Below are positions 9,601-17,494 of a stretch of 64,000 bases of DNA, piece by piece (the first letter of the stretch is position 1; each line of letters begins with the position of its first letter). The stretch comes from Clostridium sp. BJN0013 (lineage in GTDB: Bacteria > Bacillota > Clostridia > Clostridiales > Clostridiaceae), in NCBI RefSeq assembly GCF_040939125.1, contig NZ_CP162495.1, forward strand, positions 248,001 to 312,000, read 5' to 3'. A program made the position numbers and the translations under genes. A model generated the notes under the pieces. That model ran no database searches. It saw only the letters and a list, made by a program, of their open reading frames with translations, and was not told the origin of the DNA.

Positions 9601-10729
9601 TGACAAACAGATAAGTCCGGAAACTGTTGGAATTGATCAAAGTAACATATATGACTTAATAGATAAATATCTAAAAGATATACCTCAAAAAGAATGGTTT
9701 GATCTTCAAACGAGTCTTTATGATACAGCTCTTAGAGTATTTCCAAGCAGATTAATGTTAAAAGAGCATTTTAGATGTATTCCTGAAATAATAAATTTTA
9801 GCAATGATTTAAGTTATTCTGGGGAAATAATACCTTTAAGGTATCCTAAGAACTGTGAGAAATTTTATCCTCCTATAAACACTATTAAAGTCAACGATGG
9901 AGCAAGAGATCCTGTTAAGCCTATTAATGTAAAAGAAGCAAAGTGTCTGGTGGAGAAGGTCGTATCTTGTTGTAATGATACCAAATATTCTGATATGACT
10001 ATGGGGGTTATATCTTTACTTGGAGAAGCTCAAGGGCATCTAATAGCAGGCATGCTCAGGGAAAAGATAGGCGTAGAAGAAATGATAAAAAGAAAGCTGA
10101 TATGCGGGGATGCCTATTCTTTCCAGGGAGATGAAAGGGATATAATGTTCTTGTCTATGGTAATTTCAAATGATGTAAAATTTGCTCCTCTTATGAGAGA
10201 AAATGATATTAGAAGATTTAATGTAGCAGCTAGCAGAGCTAGAAATCAAATGTGGTTATTTCATTCAGTAGAATTAGAAGATTTAAATGTAGAATGTGCA
10301 CGTTATTATCTTTTAAACTATTGTTTAAATTATGATAAATATTATGCCAATAATAAAAATGTAGATTATATATTCCAATCTAGGTTCCAAAAAGATATCT
10401 ATAATATTATAAAAAATAAAGGATATAATGTAATACCAGATGTAAAAATAGGCAAATATAAAATAGATTTTATAGTAGAAGGATCTAGAAATAGAGTAGC
10501 TATTATATGTGATGGAGATATGTCTTCAGAGAAATATAATTGGAAGGAGAATATAGAGAGACAATTGGATTTAGAAAGGGTGGGGTGGATATTTTATAGG
10601 ATTAGAGGAAGTGAATTTTATTATAATCCAGAAAGAGTTATGAATAAATTATGGGAAAAATTAAGTGATATAGGAATAGAGCAGTATAAAACAGAAGAAA
10701 TTGATGCCAAAAATCTCAGAGTAGTATAG
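6671..10729 (+). CDS. SF1 helicase with C-terminal Vsr/MTES_1575-like nuclease domain
   Basis: This 1352-residue protein is a large Upf1/DNA2-like superfamily 1 helicase. Walker A is GPPGTGKS at residues 286-293, then LVTSQTSRALKVL (motif Ia). A long charged helical insert fills ~350-880. Walker B is IIFDESSQSD (~950), motif III is GDDKQISP (~975), followed by LKEHFRCIPEIINFSND and the C-terminal motifs AYSFQGDERDI and NVAASRARNQMW. A Vsr-like PD-(D/E)XK domain occupies ~1235-1345 (YKIDFIVEG, then VAIICDGD). Relatives of this helicase-nuclease plan are often linked to anti-phage defence. In the usual IECDG motif the Glu is replaced by Ile, so nuclease activity is uncertain. It stands alone with a good SD. 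Confidence 0.85.
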   Translation: MNYRDKVKRIFYYLLNLKELNQKCIKNIYDCDKLYWEEEFCHTPNSESWVEINKNNNKLYREFFNLYQENEKNGENFEIVFGHGLIVWKLENDKIIYPVLTTRMKIEFNKIKGNFMLIPSAKTTLETFLFEDLKQCDVANIFKLEDKVNESNLDPKNMGEIENIFLELLSNIDTRGVVNKNKFSRKKINFEEFPVIYNTSVILARKNSMKLWEIEINNIIKGIDNGCKIPETIKALVDEKDINYSEEDINQWRNVGQDLLFPLPANSDQKEIIKRISENYGVVVQGPPGTGKSHTIINLICHLLAYGKRVLVTSQTSRALKVLTEKIPDEIKPLCISILGNDANSLNNLNESIRKITDNLSEDPELMYSDIKILERKLNHCRKNQQILYEKLKHVEKLENYSVNYKGKNYDTMYMAKWVKDNKDKYNWINDRVDINENIPISEKEFELLIYLLRELDKTEKCRFDSIKNIVTRLPDEEEFCEKIEEYKQLTMEYEKCIETVEGWHIPYNDRCDYDKLLELIEECKNKISYLGEGMWGNMMYNYYNSNITKEALKDLLYKSNNYILMLGRIRNQLRNHKVEIPKDINMDKFIEKFNVLYNALNDNGKISKFFIMLHSEYNYILDNCKIDGKPLKTMNQAMTVKLYTQQEQIFKELKAIWNNTVKDYGGKIISSNLKEADLISIEKNLEHLSEIVNWDAKYKKRIMESFGRISIPPYINWHKKETYEYLIKCVKAIKNINKYNQAKAYIEVFKKTINNSERLKGLYKAIEELNTDKVKKTLERLKEMSAIKNKSAKIDELLSRISKVCPNTAENIMDNWNLAGEKFKDWEQAWRWAQWNSFLSDMYSLNSEALEESIEEEKNKEKVIIKDIVSKKTWYNEIRQTTENQKRSLFSWLQAVKRIGKGRGKMVPEYRKIAQNEMEKCKEVIPVWIMPLNRIIENVKLSKNMFDVIIFDESSQSDIFSLCALMRAKRAVIVGDDKQISPETVGIDQSNIYDLIDKYLKDIPQKEWFDLQTSLYDTALRVFPSRLMLKEHFRCIPEIINFSNDLSYSGEIIPLRYPKNCEKFYPPINTIKVNDGARDPVKPINVKEAKCLVEKVVSCCNDTKYSDMTMGVISLLGEAQGHLIAGMLREKIGVEEMIKRKLICGDAYSFQGDERDIMFLSMVISNDVKFAPLMRENDIRRFNVAASRARNQMWLFHSVELEDLNVECARYYLLNYCLNYDKYYANNKNVDYIFQSRFQKDIYNIIKNKGYNVIPDVKIGKYKIDFIVEGSRNRVAIICDGDMSSEKYNWKENIERQLDLERVGWIFYRIRGSEFYYNPERVMNKLWEKLSDIGIEQYKTEEIDAKNLRVV

Positions 10730-10932
10730 AGTTATTTACAAAAATTATAGTTTTGTACTGTATTTTTCAAAGAAATGTCTGGTTAATTATAAAGTGAAAA
10801 GTGTTTCAAAAGTATTTTTGGAATGCTTTTTTCTAATGACATACTTTAGGATTCAATTACCATATTACATTTCACACTTATAACAATCTATACATAGTAT
10901 AAAGCATAGCAAGCATTTTTGGAGTGAAGTTA

Positions 10933-12000
10933 TTGTTATATGCGCTAATTCTTGCAGGTGGTAAAGGAACAAGATTATTTCCATTATCAAGGGCTAAAAA
11001 TCCTAAACAGTTTCTAAAAATTATAAATAATAAAAGTTTTTTAAGAAATACTGTAGATAGAATTAAGCCTTTAGTCAATGAAAAAAAAATATATATAATT
11101 ACTAATAAAGAATATATAGATAAAGTTCAAGAAGAACTTCCGGATATAAATGAAGAGAATATATTTGCAGAACCGGAAAACAAGGAAACTGCTACATGTA
11201 TAGGATTTTCTGCAGTAAAATTGTTAAAAAAAGACCCTGCTGCTACTATGATAATTTTACCATCGGATCATTATATAGAAAATGAGAAATTATTTATAGA
11301 TACTATTTTTCAAGCAGTAGAAATAGCAGAAAGAAGAAAAGGGCTTGTAACTATGGGAATTAAACCTTCCAGACCTGAAACAGGGTATGGCTATATAAAT
11401 ATGGGAGAAAGGATAAATGCTAGAATTGCTACCTTTAAAGTAGAAAGATTCCTAGAAAAACCTAATTTAGAGGTTGCCAAAGATTTGATATTTAAAGGTA
11501 CTTATCTATGGAACAGTGGTATATTTGTGTGGAGAGCAGATGTATTTTTGCGAGAAATGCAAAAATATCTTCCTAAAATGTATAAGTGTATGCTTTCAAT
11601 ATATAAAAATTTGGATACAGAACAAGAAGAAAAAGTAATAAAGGAACAATATAGTCTTATAGATGGAATATCTGTAGACTTTGGAGTAATGCAAAAAACT
11701 AGGAAAGCTTATGTAATTAAATGTGAGTTCTTATGGGATGATATAGGAACTTTTAATGCTTTAGGAAGATTTCTCAAGGATTTTAATGGTAATAGTGTAA
11801 AGGGCAATGCAGTATTGGAATCCAGTGAAAGCTGCACTGTATATGGAGATGATAAGCTTATTATAGTATTTGGAGTAAAAGATTTAATAGTAGTAGACTG
11901 TAAAGATGTACTTTTAATCATGGATAAGAATAAAGATCAAGAGATAAAATATTTAGTCGATGTTCTAAAAAATAGAAATGATTTAAAAAAGTATTTATAA
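10933..12000 (+). CDS. manC: Mannose-1-phosphate guanylyltransferase
   Basis: The 355-residue nucleotidyltransferase has the family signature LILAGGKGTRLFPLSR near its start, then PKQF, EPENKETATCIGF, ILPSDHYI and PETGYGYI, and the FLEKP motif. It makes GDP-mannose from mannose-1-phosphate and GTP for surface glycans. It lacks the C-terminal phosphomannose isomerase cupin of two-domain ManC proteins. I chose TTG at 10933, because GGAG at 10921-10924 is eight bases away; a GTG at 10924 would overlap that SD. No other GDP-mannose gene is adjacent, so the final product is unknown. Other nucleotidyltransferases of the same fold are a less likely alternative. Confidence 0.83.
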   Translation: MLYALILAGGKGTRLFPLSRAKNPKQFLKIINNKSFLRNTVDRIKPLVNEKKIYIITNKEYIDKVQEELPDINEENIFAEPENKETATCIGFSAVKLLKKDPAATMIILPSDHYIENEKLFIDTIFQAVEIAERRKGLVTMGIKPSRPETGYGYINMGERINARIATFKVERFLEKPNLEVAKDLIFKGTYLWNSGIFVWRADVFLREMQKYLPKMYKCMLSIYKNLDTEQEEKVIKEQYSLIDGISVDFGVMQKTRKAYVIKCEFLWDDIGTFNALGRFLKDFNGNSVKGNAVLESSESCTVYGDDKLIIVFGVKDLIVVDCKDVLLIMDKNKDQEIKYLVDVLKNRNDLKKYL

Positions 12001-12083
12001 TAAAAGTCTGAATATGTTCTCTAAGTTTTGGAAATAAATGTAAATATGTTTTATGCAAATTTAAGTAGATTTTGTTACATTTA

Positions 12084-12335
12084 TTATCTCTTTTTAAATG
12101 ATTTAATTAAATTCAATTTATTTTTTCTGGTCATCTTTTTTATAATATATTCTCTATGTAGAGCATCTTTTTTGGAATTATATTTCTCAAAATATACAAG
12201 TTGCACAGGGAGCCTACCTTTAGTGTATTTGGCTCCTTTTTTGTTGTTATGAGCTTGTATCCTTTTTTCTAAATTATTAGTATAACCTGTGTATAATGTT
12301 TCATCACTACATTTTACTATATAAACGTAATCCAT
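12084..12335 (-). CDS. GIY-YIG nuclease-superfamily protein (UPF0213/YhbQ type)
   Basis: This 83-residue protein is a single GIY-YIG domain. YVYIVKC and LYTGYTNNLEKRIQAHN give the two tyrosine motifs and the conserved Arg, then GAKYTKGRLPVQLVYFEKY and a downstream Glu (HREYIIKKM). The length and spacing match the small UPF0213 proteins, which have weak or nick-directed nuclease activity. I took the ATG at 12335 over a TTG two codons earlier. It lies 21 bases after the DNA glycosylase gene on the same strand, so the two are likely co-transcribed and related to DNA repair. Confidence 0.85.
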   Translation of the reverse strand: MDYVYIVKCSDETLYTGYTNNLEKRIQAHNNKKGAKYTKGRLPVQLVYFEKYNSKKDALHREYIIKKMTRKNKLNLIKSFKKR

Positions 12336-12356
12336 ATACAATTCACTTTCTTAAAT

Positions 12357-12971
12357 TCATTTTATAGATACATAAGGATTATCTTCTATATAAAATCTCC
12401 AGAGGTAATCTGCTGCATCCCCTGCATAGTCTACACCTATTCTTTTTGCACTTTTTATTTTAAAGTTTTTAAAGTCATCATCTTCAATGTAGAGATTACT
12501 ACTATAAAGATCTTTTTTATTTTGGTTCTTATCTATAAGTAGTGCTTTACATAATTTACCAGGGCCATTGGTCAAGTTTTTTATTTCATTCTTATTTAAA
12601 TAGACAAATTTTTTTTTATATCTGTTAAAAGATATCTCATCTATACAATGAAGAGGCTCTATAGCTCTTACAAGTACTGCTTCGGGTATGCCTTCATCTT
12701 CAGTTACAATATTAAAACAATGATACATACCGTATATCATATATACATATGAAAATCCGCAGGGACCATACATTACTTCTGTTCTTTTTGTTCTCTTATT
12801 CATATAAGAATGGGCAGCTTTATCTTTAATTCCCTTATAAGCTTCTGTTTCAACTATTCTACCAGATAATTTTTTACCTTTTATTTCATGAACCAATATT
12901 TTTCCCAGAAGATTTTTGGCAATTGATAACGTATCCTTACTGTAAAAGTTCCGATGTAATCTTTTCAACAA
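12357..12971 (-). CDS. 3-methyladenine DNA glycosylase (AAG/MPG family)
   Basis: The ~204-residue protein is an AAG/MPG-type glycosylase that removes alkylated and deaminated purines. Family motifs are LLGKILVHEIKGKKLSGRIVETEAY (given here as one run in two parts: LLGKILVHEIKG and KLSGRIVETEAY), with the catalytic Glu in ETEAY, AAHSYMNKRTKR, MYGPCGFSYVYMIYGM, then NLTNGPGKLCKAL and RIGVDYAGDAADYLWRFY. AAAGGA sits eight bases before TTG 12971; a GTG at 12977 is only two bases from it, so I prefer TTG. It heads a probable two-gene operon with the GIY-YIG gene. Confidence 0.9.
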   Translation of the reverse strand: MLKRLHRNFYSKDTLSIAKNLLGKILVHEIKGKKLSGRIVETEAYKGIKDKAAHSYMNKRTKRTEVMYGPCGFSYVYMIYGMYHCFNIVTEDEGIPEAVLVRAIEPLHCIDEISFNRYKKKFVYLNKNEIKNLTNGPGKLCKALLIDKNQNKKDLYSSNLYIEDDDFKNFKIKSAKRIGVDYAGDAADYLWRFYIEDNPYVSIK

Positions 12972-13176
12972 TAACACAATCCTTTAATATTTAAATTTAA
13001 TAATAATTATATATGAATAAGATATTTTGTCAAACCGCAGTAGTAATTAAATATATTACTAGTAAATGGATTAATGGTCGCTTTATAGAATAAAAATTAA
13101 TTTATTGAATATATATCAAATAATAGAGAAATACTAGATGGAAATAGTTTCATAAAATGATTGGGAGGAATAGCAT

Positions 13177-14559
13177 ATGAAAACCACTGAAATCTTGGAA
13201 AAAACGGCTAAAGATGCTTTGGTTAAAACAGGCATAGAATTGCTTAATAGAAATCCTGAGGAAAATATTGACAGACTATTTACTCTTATTAAAAAAGCAA
13301 TAAAAAAAGATGAAGATAATTTAACTAAAATTCAAAAGGTGGAAGAATTATATAAAACCAATCCTACAGTTCATGAACTTGTTATAAATATTATTAAAGA
13401 TTCAAATAAGAAATGCAAAAATAAATTTTTTGCAAATTTTTTTGGAAATGCAGTTTGGTATGGAATGCCAAAGAGAAAAAAATTTTTTAACGAAAAGGGT
13501 ACAAAGATACCTTTTACTATTCTTATAAGTCCATCTATGAGATGTAATTTGAGATGTAAAGGATGTTATGCTTCCAGCTATAGTAAGAAAGATGATATTC
13601 CAGAAAAAGAAGTAGATAGAATTATCAAAGAAGCTAGAACACTTGGAATCTATTTCTTTGTAATTCTTGGAGGAGAGCCCTTTATAAATGATTATATGCT
13701 GAACATATATAAAAAATATAATGACTGTATGTTCGTACCTTTTTCAAATGGCACACTTTTTAATGAAAAGTTAGCAGATAAGATAAAAGAACTTGGCAAT
13801 GTTCTTCCTATGTTTTCTCTTGAAGGGTTTGAAAAAGAAACTGATATGAGAAGAGGAAAAGGTGTATTTAATTCAGTTATGAATGCTATGGATCTCTTAA
13901 AAGACAGGGGAGTTTTATTTGGAGTATCTACTGCCGTTAGCAGATATAATATAAATAAGGTGATATCAAATGAATTTATAGATATGCTTGTACAAAAAGG
14001 AGCAAAAATGGGATGGTATTTTATATTTATGCCAGTAGGTAGAGAACCTGATATAAATTTAATGCTTACTCCTAAACAAAGAATATATCTAGGAGAGAGA
14101 ATACGGGAAATAAGAAATACAAAACCATATTTTGTTATAGACTTTTTTAATGATGCACCATATGTGGGAGGATGCATTGCAGGGAAATATTATTGTCACA
14201 TAAATTCCAAAGAGGATGTAGAACCTTGTATATTTGCTCATTTTTCAGTAGATAATTTAAAGGGGAAAAAACTTGTGGATGTATTTAATTCAAACTTTTT
14301 TAAAGAGCTTAGACATAGACAGCCTTATAATTCTAATTTGTTATTACCTTGTATGATGATTGATAATACAGATGAAATTAGAAATATTGCGGAGAAAACA
14401 GGAGCAAGGCCTACAGACGAAGGAGCAGAGATGATGCTTCAAGATTTAGAATTTCAAGAAAAACTTAGTAAAATATCACAGGAATTTAAGCCCTATGCGC
14501 AAAAAGCATGGGAAGAAAACTTCAAATCTCAAGGCAATTATAAGATGTCTAAAGGTTAA
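13177..14559 (+). CDS. Radical SAM protein with SPASM-like cysteine tail
   Basis: The 460-residue protein has a helical N-terminal region (~1-110) and a radical SAM core opening with MRCNLRCKGCYASSY (CxxxCxxC, about residues 124-131). GGEPF (~167) is the usual SAM-binding glycine motif. Downstream cysteines in YVGGCIAGKYYCHINS, DVEPCIF and LLPCMM resemble a SPASM or twitch domain for extra FeS clusters. Proteins with this core modify peptides or make cofactors. No precursor peptide or partner is evident next to it, so the substrate is unknown. GGGAGGAA lies before the ATG. An unrelated solute-binding protein follows 100 bases later. Confidence 0.83.
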   Translation: MKTTEILEKTAKDALVKTGIELLNRNPEENIDRLFTLIKKAIKKDEDNLTKIQKVEELYKTNPTVHELVINIIKDSNKKCKNKFFANFFGNAVWYGMPKRKKFFNEKGTKIPFTILISPSMRCNLRCKGCYASSYSKKDDIPEKEVDRIIKEARTLGIYFFVILGGEPFINDYMLNIYKKYNDCMFVPFSNGTLFNEKLADKIKELGNVLPMFSLEGFEKETDMRRGKGVFNSVMNAMDLLKDRGVLFGVSTAVSRYNINKVISNEFIDMLVQKGAKMGWYFIFMPVGREPDINLMLTPKQRIYLGERIREIRNTKPYFVIDFFNDAPYVGGCIAGKYYCHINSKEDVEPCIFAHFSVDNLKGKKLVDVFNSNFFKELRHRQPYNSNLLLPCMMIDNTDEIRNIAEKTGARPTDEGAEMMLQDLEFQEKLSKISQEFKPYAQKAWEENFKSQGNYKMSKG

Positions 14560-14661
14560 ATATTATATTCAAGTACGTCTTCCAAATAACATATTGAAAG
14601 ATAAAATTATATTTGTTAGTATAAAATATATATATTAAGTTTAAATAATAGGAGAATTTTT

Positions 14662-15930
14662 ATGAAGATATACAGAAGAATAGTATCATTTTTAATACTG
14701 GCAGTTATTATAGTATTATCATTTTTTTATTATAATCAAAAAGAAAATGGGGAAACAAGTAAAGAAGCATTAAAAGGAAAGATTGAAATTATCACTGATG
14801 AAATTCATAAGCCCCAGTTAAAATTAGCTGCAGATAGGTTTAAGTTATTACATGAGAAGGTTAATATAGATATTATAGTATTAAATGATATAGAAAATAA
14901 TGTTAAATCTATATTAAATAATTCTCAATATGATGCAGATATAATAACGGTAAATGATAGTTATATAAAATATGTGCTTTCTGAAAATACAGGTAAGTTT
15001 TTAGAAGTTACAAACCTGATTAATCCCTATAAGAGTATACTGTTAAATAATAAAATTAATAATAATAGTATAAAAGGAAAAGTGTATGCTATGCCTTGGG
15101 ATACTTATCCTAAAGCTGTAATATATAGAAAAGACATATTTTTAGATCAAGGTATAGATGCAGAAACTATAAAAACCTGGAGTGATTATATAGAGGTAGG
15201 TAGAAAGATAAATAAAAATACGGGAAAGATATTTGCAGCTAATGCTTTAGATGGTAATAGTGATATATATTTACTACTTGCCAATCAATTAGGGACTAGC
15301 TATTTTAATGAAAAAGGAGAATTAGATTTTCAATCTTCAAATTGGAGTAGGTTGGTTGAAGTAATTAAGATTTTATATGGAGAAGGATTAATTAAAGATT
15401 TTAATTCTAAAAATGAAATTGTGGCTAAAGCACAAACAAATGAAATAGTTTCATTTATAGGTGATCCTGTTTATGTTATAGATTTAATGAAGTATTCCCA
15501 AAATTCAGATAAGTGGGGAATAATAAAGTTACCAGCTTTTGAGTCAGGTGGAAATAGGGATGTGTCCCTGGGAGGAGTAAATTTGCTTATAAACAAAAAC
15601 ACATCATCATCTAATCTAGTACAGGAATTTATAAAATTTACGCTTACAGATGATAAATTGCAAATGGATTTGTTAAATCAATATGGTAGATTTCCAGTAA
15701 ATATGAATGTGTATAATTTTGTAGATTTTAATAAGAATGTTTCCTATTTTAATAACGAGATATGGAATTTATTTGCCAGCATAGAAACAGGAGCTTTTAG
15801 TATAAATTACACTAAAGAATTTCCAAAAGTAAGGAAAATAACAGAGAATACCCTAACTAGTTATAACATAAAAATTCAAGATTTTAAAACTATAGTTGAA
15901 AGTATAGAAAGTTCTGTAAAGCACAAGTAG
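14662..15930 (+). CDS. Family 1 extracellular solute-binding protein, orphan
   Basis: The 422-residue protein has one N-terminal hydrophobic segment (~7-25) without a lipobox cysteine, then a type 1 solute-binding fold. Landmarks are KLAADRFKLLHEKVNIDI, YDADIITVND, KVYAMPWDTYPKAVIYRKDI and SLGGVNLLINKN, as in sugar-binding proteins of ABC importers. No permease or ATPase gene is nearby. It may serve a remote transporter or act as a sensor part. GGAG lies before the ATG. Its stop codon overlaps a truncated copy of the intergenic repeat, so the C-terminus may have been reshaped by that element. Confidence 0.8.
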   Translation: MKIYRRIVSFLILAVIIVLSFFYYNQKENGETSKEALKGKIEIITDEIHKPQLKLAADRFKLLHEKVNIDIIVLNDIENNVKSILNNSQYDADIITVNDSYIKYVLSENTGKFLEVTNLINPYKSILLNNKINNNSIKGKVYAMPWDTYPKAVIYRKDIFLDQGIDAETIKTWSDYIEVGRKINKNTGKIFAANALDGNSDIYLLLANQLGTSYFNEKGELDFQSSNWSRLVEVIKILYGEGLIKDFNSKNEIVAKAQTNEIVSFIGDPVYVIDLMKYSQNSDKWGIIKLPAFESGGNRDVSLGGVNLLINKNTSSSNLVQEFIKFTLTDDKLQMDLLNQYGRFPVNMNVYNFVDFNKNVSYFNNEIWNLFASIETGAFSINYTKEFPKVRKITENTLTSYNIKIQDFKTIVESIESSVKHK

Positions 15931-16013
15931 AACTTATCTAGGAGTAGAGCGGTACTTATCTCTCATTTTGAATGATTTTGGGATATTAATATAGCAGTAG
16001 CCTTCAGATAAAA
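15928..16013 (+). repeat. Intergenic repeat, right half only
   Basis: AGAACTTATC through GCCTTCAGATAAA matches the right half of the ~150-bp repeat found elsewhere in the window. The left hairpin is missing. It starts within the stop codon of the solute-binding gene. Confidence 0.7.
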
Positions 16014-16040
16014 TTATTTTAAAATAAGTGCTATAAAACG

Positions 16041-16157
16041 TTTACAAAATTTTAAATTTAAGGTATAATAAACATAGGGATTAATCATATAGGGAATTTT
16101 AACATATAAGCAAAGCCTTTTAACTAGGAGCGTAAATAGTTAAAGGGTTTTGCTTAT
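16041..16157 (+). ncRNA. Candidate small RNA with promoter and terminator
   Basis: A consensus promoter, TTTACA (16041-16046), 17 bases, TATAAT (16064-16069), is followed about 35 bases after the predicted start by a long hairpin (16106-16125 with 16138-16157), which also separates the converging genes. No gene follows on this strand. The implied transcript is about 80 bases. Whether it is a functional RNA or only a promoter remnant plus terminator is unknown. Confidence 0.4.
16106..16157. terminator. Bidirectional terminator hairpin
   Basis: ATAAGCAAAGCC pairs with GGGTTTTGCTTAT at the outer edges, with TTTTAACTA/TAGTTAAAG inside. The stem is nearly 20 bp with G-T pairs. It sits between the solute-binding gene and the converging GT4 gene and can serve both. 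Confidence 0.7.
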
Positions 16158-16189
16158 ATCAAGTAAGTTTATTACAGCCTTCAGATAAA
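16157..16189 (+). repeat. Tiny relic of the intergenic repeat
   Basis: TATCAAG, the left end of the repeat, is separated by about 13 bases from CAGCCTTCAGATAAA, its right end. This looks like an internally deleted copy. Confidence 0.4.
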
Positions 16190-16193
16190 TTTC

Positions 16194-17312
16194 TTATTTG
16201 TTTAAAACTTTCTTGTAAACTTCAATGGTTTTTTCAGAGGTTTTTTCCCAAGAAAATTTAGCTGCTTGTTTTAGGGCCTTTGAGCTTAATTCTTTCCTTA
16301 TATTGACGTCATTAATTAAAGCTTCCATAGAATACATAAAGCTTTCCATATCAAAGGGATTTATAAGAATCCCACCATCTCCTACCACTTCTGGAATGGA
16401 TGAAATATTGGAAGCTATTACAGGAGTACCGCAACTCATAGCTTCCAGGGGAGGAAGTCCAAAACCTTCATATAAAGATGGATATATGAATATATCACAG
16501 GCATTATAAAAAAGAGGCATCATTTTTTCTTCTACAAATCCTGTAAATTTAATATTTTTATCTATGTTCAAATCTGTACTTAAATTTTTTAACATATTAG
16601 AATCATCTTTATTAGAACCTACAATTATCAAATCATAATCTCTATCTAATTTTTTATGAATTTTAGAAAAGGCAGTAATTAATGAAGATACATTCTTTCT
16701 TGGGCTGAAGCCTCCTATATAGAGGATAAATGGATTCTCTATGTCATAATTAAGATGTAATTTATATCTACATTTATCTTTATCTAAGGGTTTATATTTT
16801 TTATCTGCAGCTAAAGGAGTCACAAATATTTTGTCTTCATTTATGGGGAAAAATTTTAGGATGTCTTTTTTTGAACAATCGGAAACAGTTATTATCCCAT
16901 CAACTGAACTAATAATTTTAGGCATTTCCTTCAAAAATTTTGATAAATATCCTTTTCCCACTGTTTCAGGAAGTATATAAGGTATCAAGTCATGGATGGT
17001 GACTACTTTTTTACATCCTATATTTTCGGATATGCCAATACCGTTTTGAGGAATATGGTATATATCTACGTTTTCTTTTCTTAAATTTACTGGAAAGTAG
17101 TACTGCTCGAAAAATCTATGTTGCCTTTTAGAGGCCATTATTATTTTAGTATTTTCTTGCTGTAATTTATCATAATTACTACCTGACCAGTATATGTGAT
17201 AAAAATTTTCTTTATGATTTCTTATTATATATTTTAATATTTTACTGGTATAAGTTCCTATACCGGTACCATTATACCAGTTAGCTCCCCTTGCGTCTAT
17301 GGCAATTTTCAT
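16194..17312 (-). CDS. GT4 glycosyltransferase of the spore-coat cluster
   Basis: This 372-residue GT-B enzyme opens with [26 protein letters not shown] (first residues only needed: AIDARGANWYNGTGIGTY) and has [22 protein letters not shown] and the GT4 nucleotide-sugar signature [19 protein letters not shown] with its two Glu residues. It is a close paralogue of the gene ending at 21386. It diverges from the CotS gene at 17495, as cotSA pairs with cotS in Bacillus, so I infer a role in glycosylating spore-coat components. Sugar and acceptor are unknown. A GGAGG lies before the ATG. Confidence 0.87.
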   Translation of the reverse strand: MKIAIDARGANWYNGTGIGTYTSKILKYIIRNHKENFYHIYWSGSNYDKLQQENTKIIMASKRQHRFFEQYYFPVNLRKENVDIYHIPQNGIGISENIGCKKVVTIHDLIPYILPETVGKGYLSKFLKEMPKIISSVDGIITVSDCSKKDILKFFPINEDKIFVTPLAADKKYKPLDKDKCRYKLHLNYDIENPFILYIGGFSPRKNVSSLITAFSKIHKKLDRDYDLIIVGSNKDDSNMLKNLSTDLNIDKNIKFTGFVEEKMMPLFYNACDIFIYPSLYEGFGLPPLEAMSCGTPVIASNISSIPEVVGDGGILINPFDMESFMYSMEALINDVNIRKELSSKALKQAAKFSWEKTSEKTIEVYKKVLNK

Positions 17313-17436
17313 TATTCATACCTCCACATTCCAGTAACTTTAAAGTAATTGAGATTGTTATATTACATATTATTAACATTACTATAAAAAGGTGACCATA
17401 ACTTTTAGATTAAGATTCAAGTAAACTTCTTTTATC

Positions 17437-17464
17437 ACATACATATATGATTAGTCATATACTA
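17437..17464 (+). promoter_or_regulatory. Candidate sigma-K promoter of the CotS gene
   Basis: CATATACTA (17456-17464) fits the sigma-K -10 pattern CATANNNTA, with AC at 17437-17438, 17 bases upstream. Mother-cell sigma-K control is expected for coat genes. The short motif makes this tentative. Confidence 0.4.
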
Positions 17465-17494
17465 CATATATAATAATTTTTGGAGGAAAAGCTT

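Noticed and set aside
12028-12252. A 74-codon plus-strand frame downstream of the guanylyltransferase
   Set aside because: It is antisense to the GIY-YIG gene, which has clear catalytic motifs.
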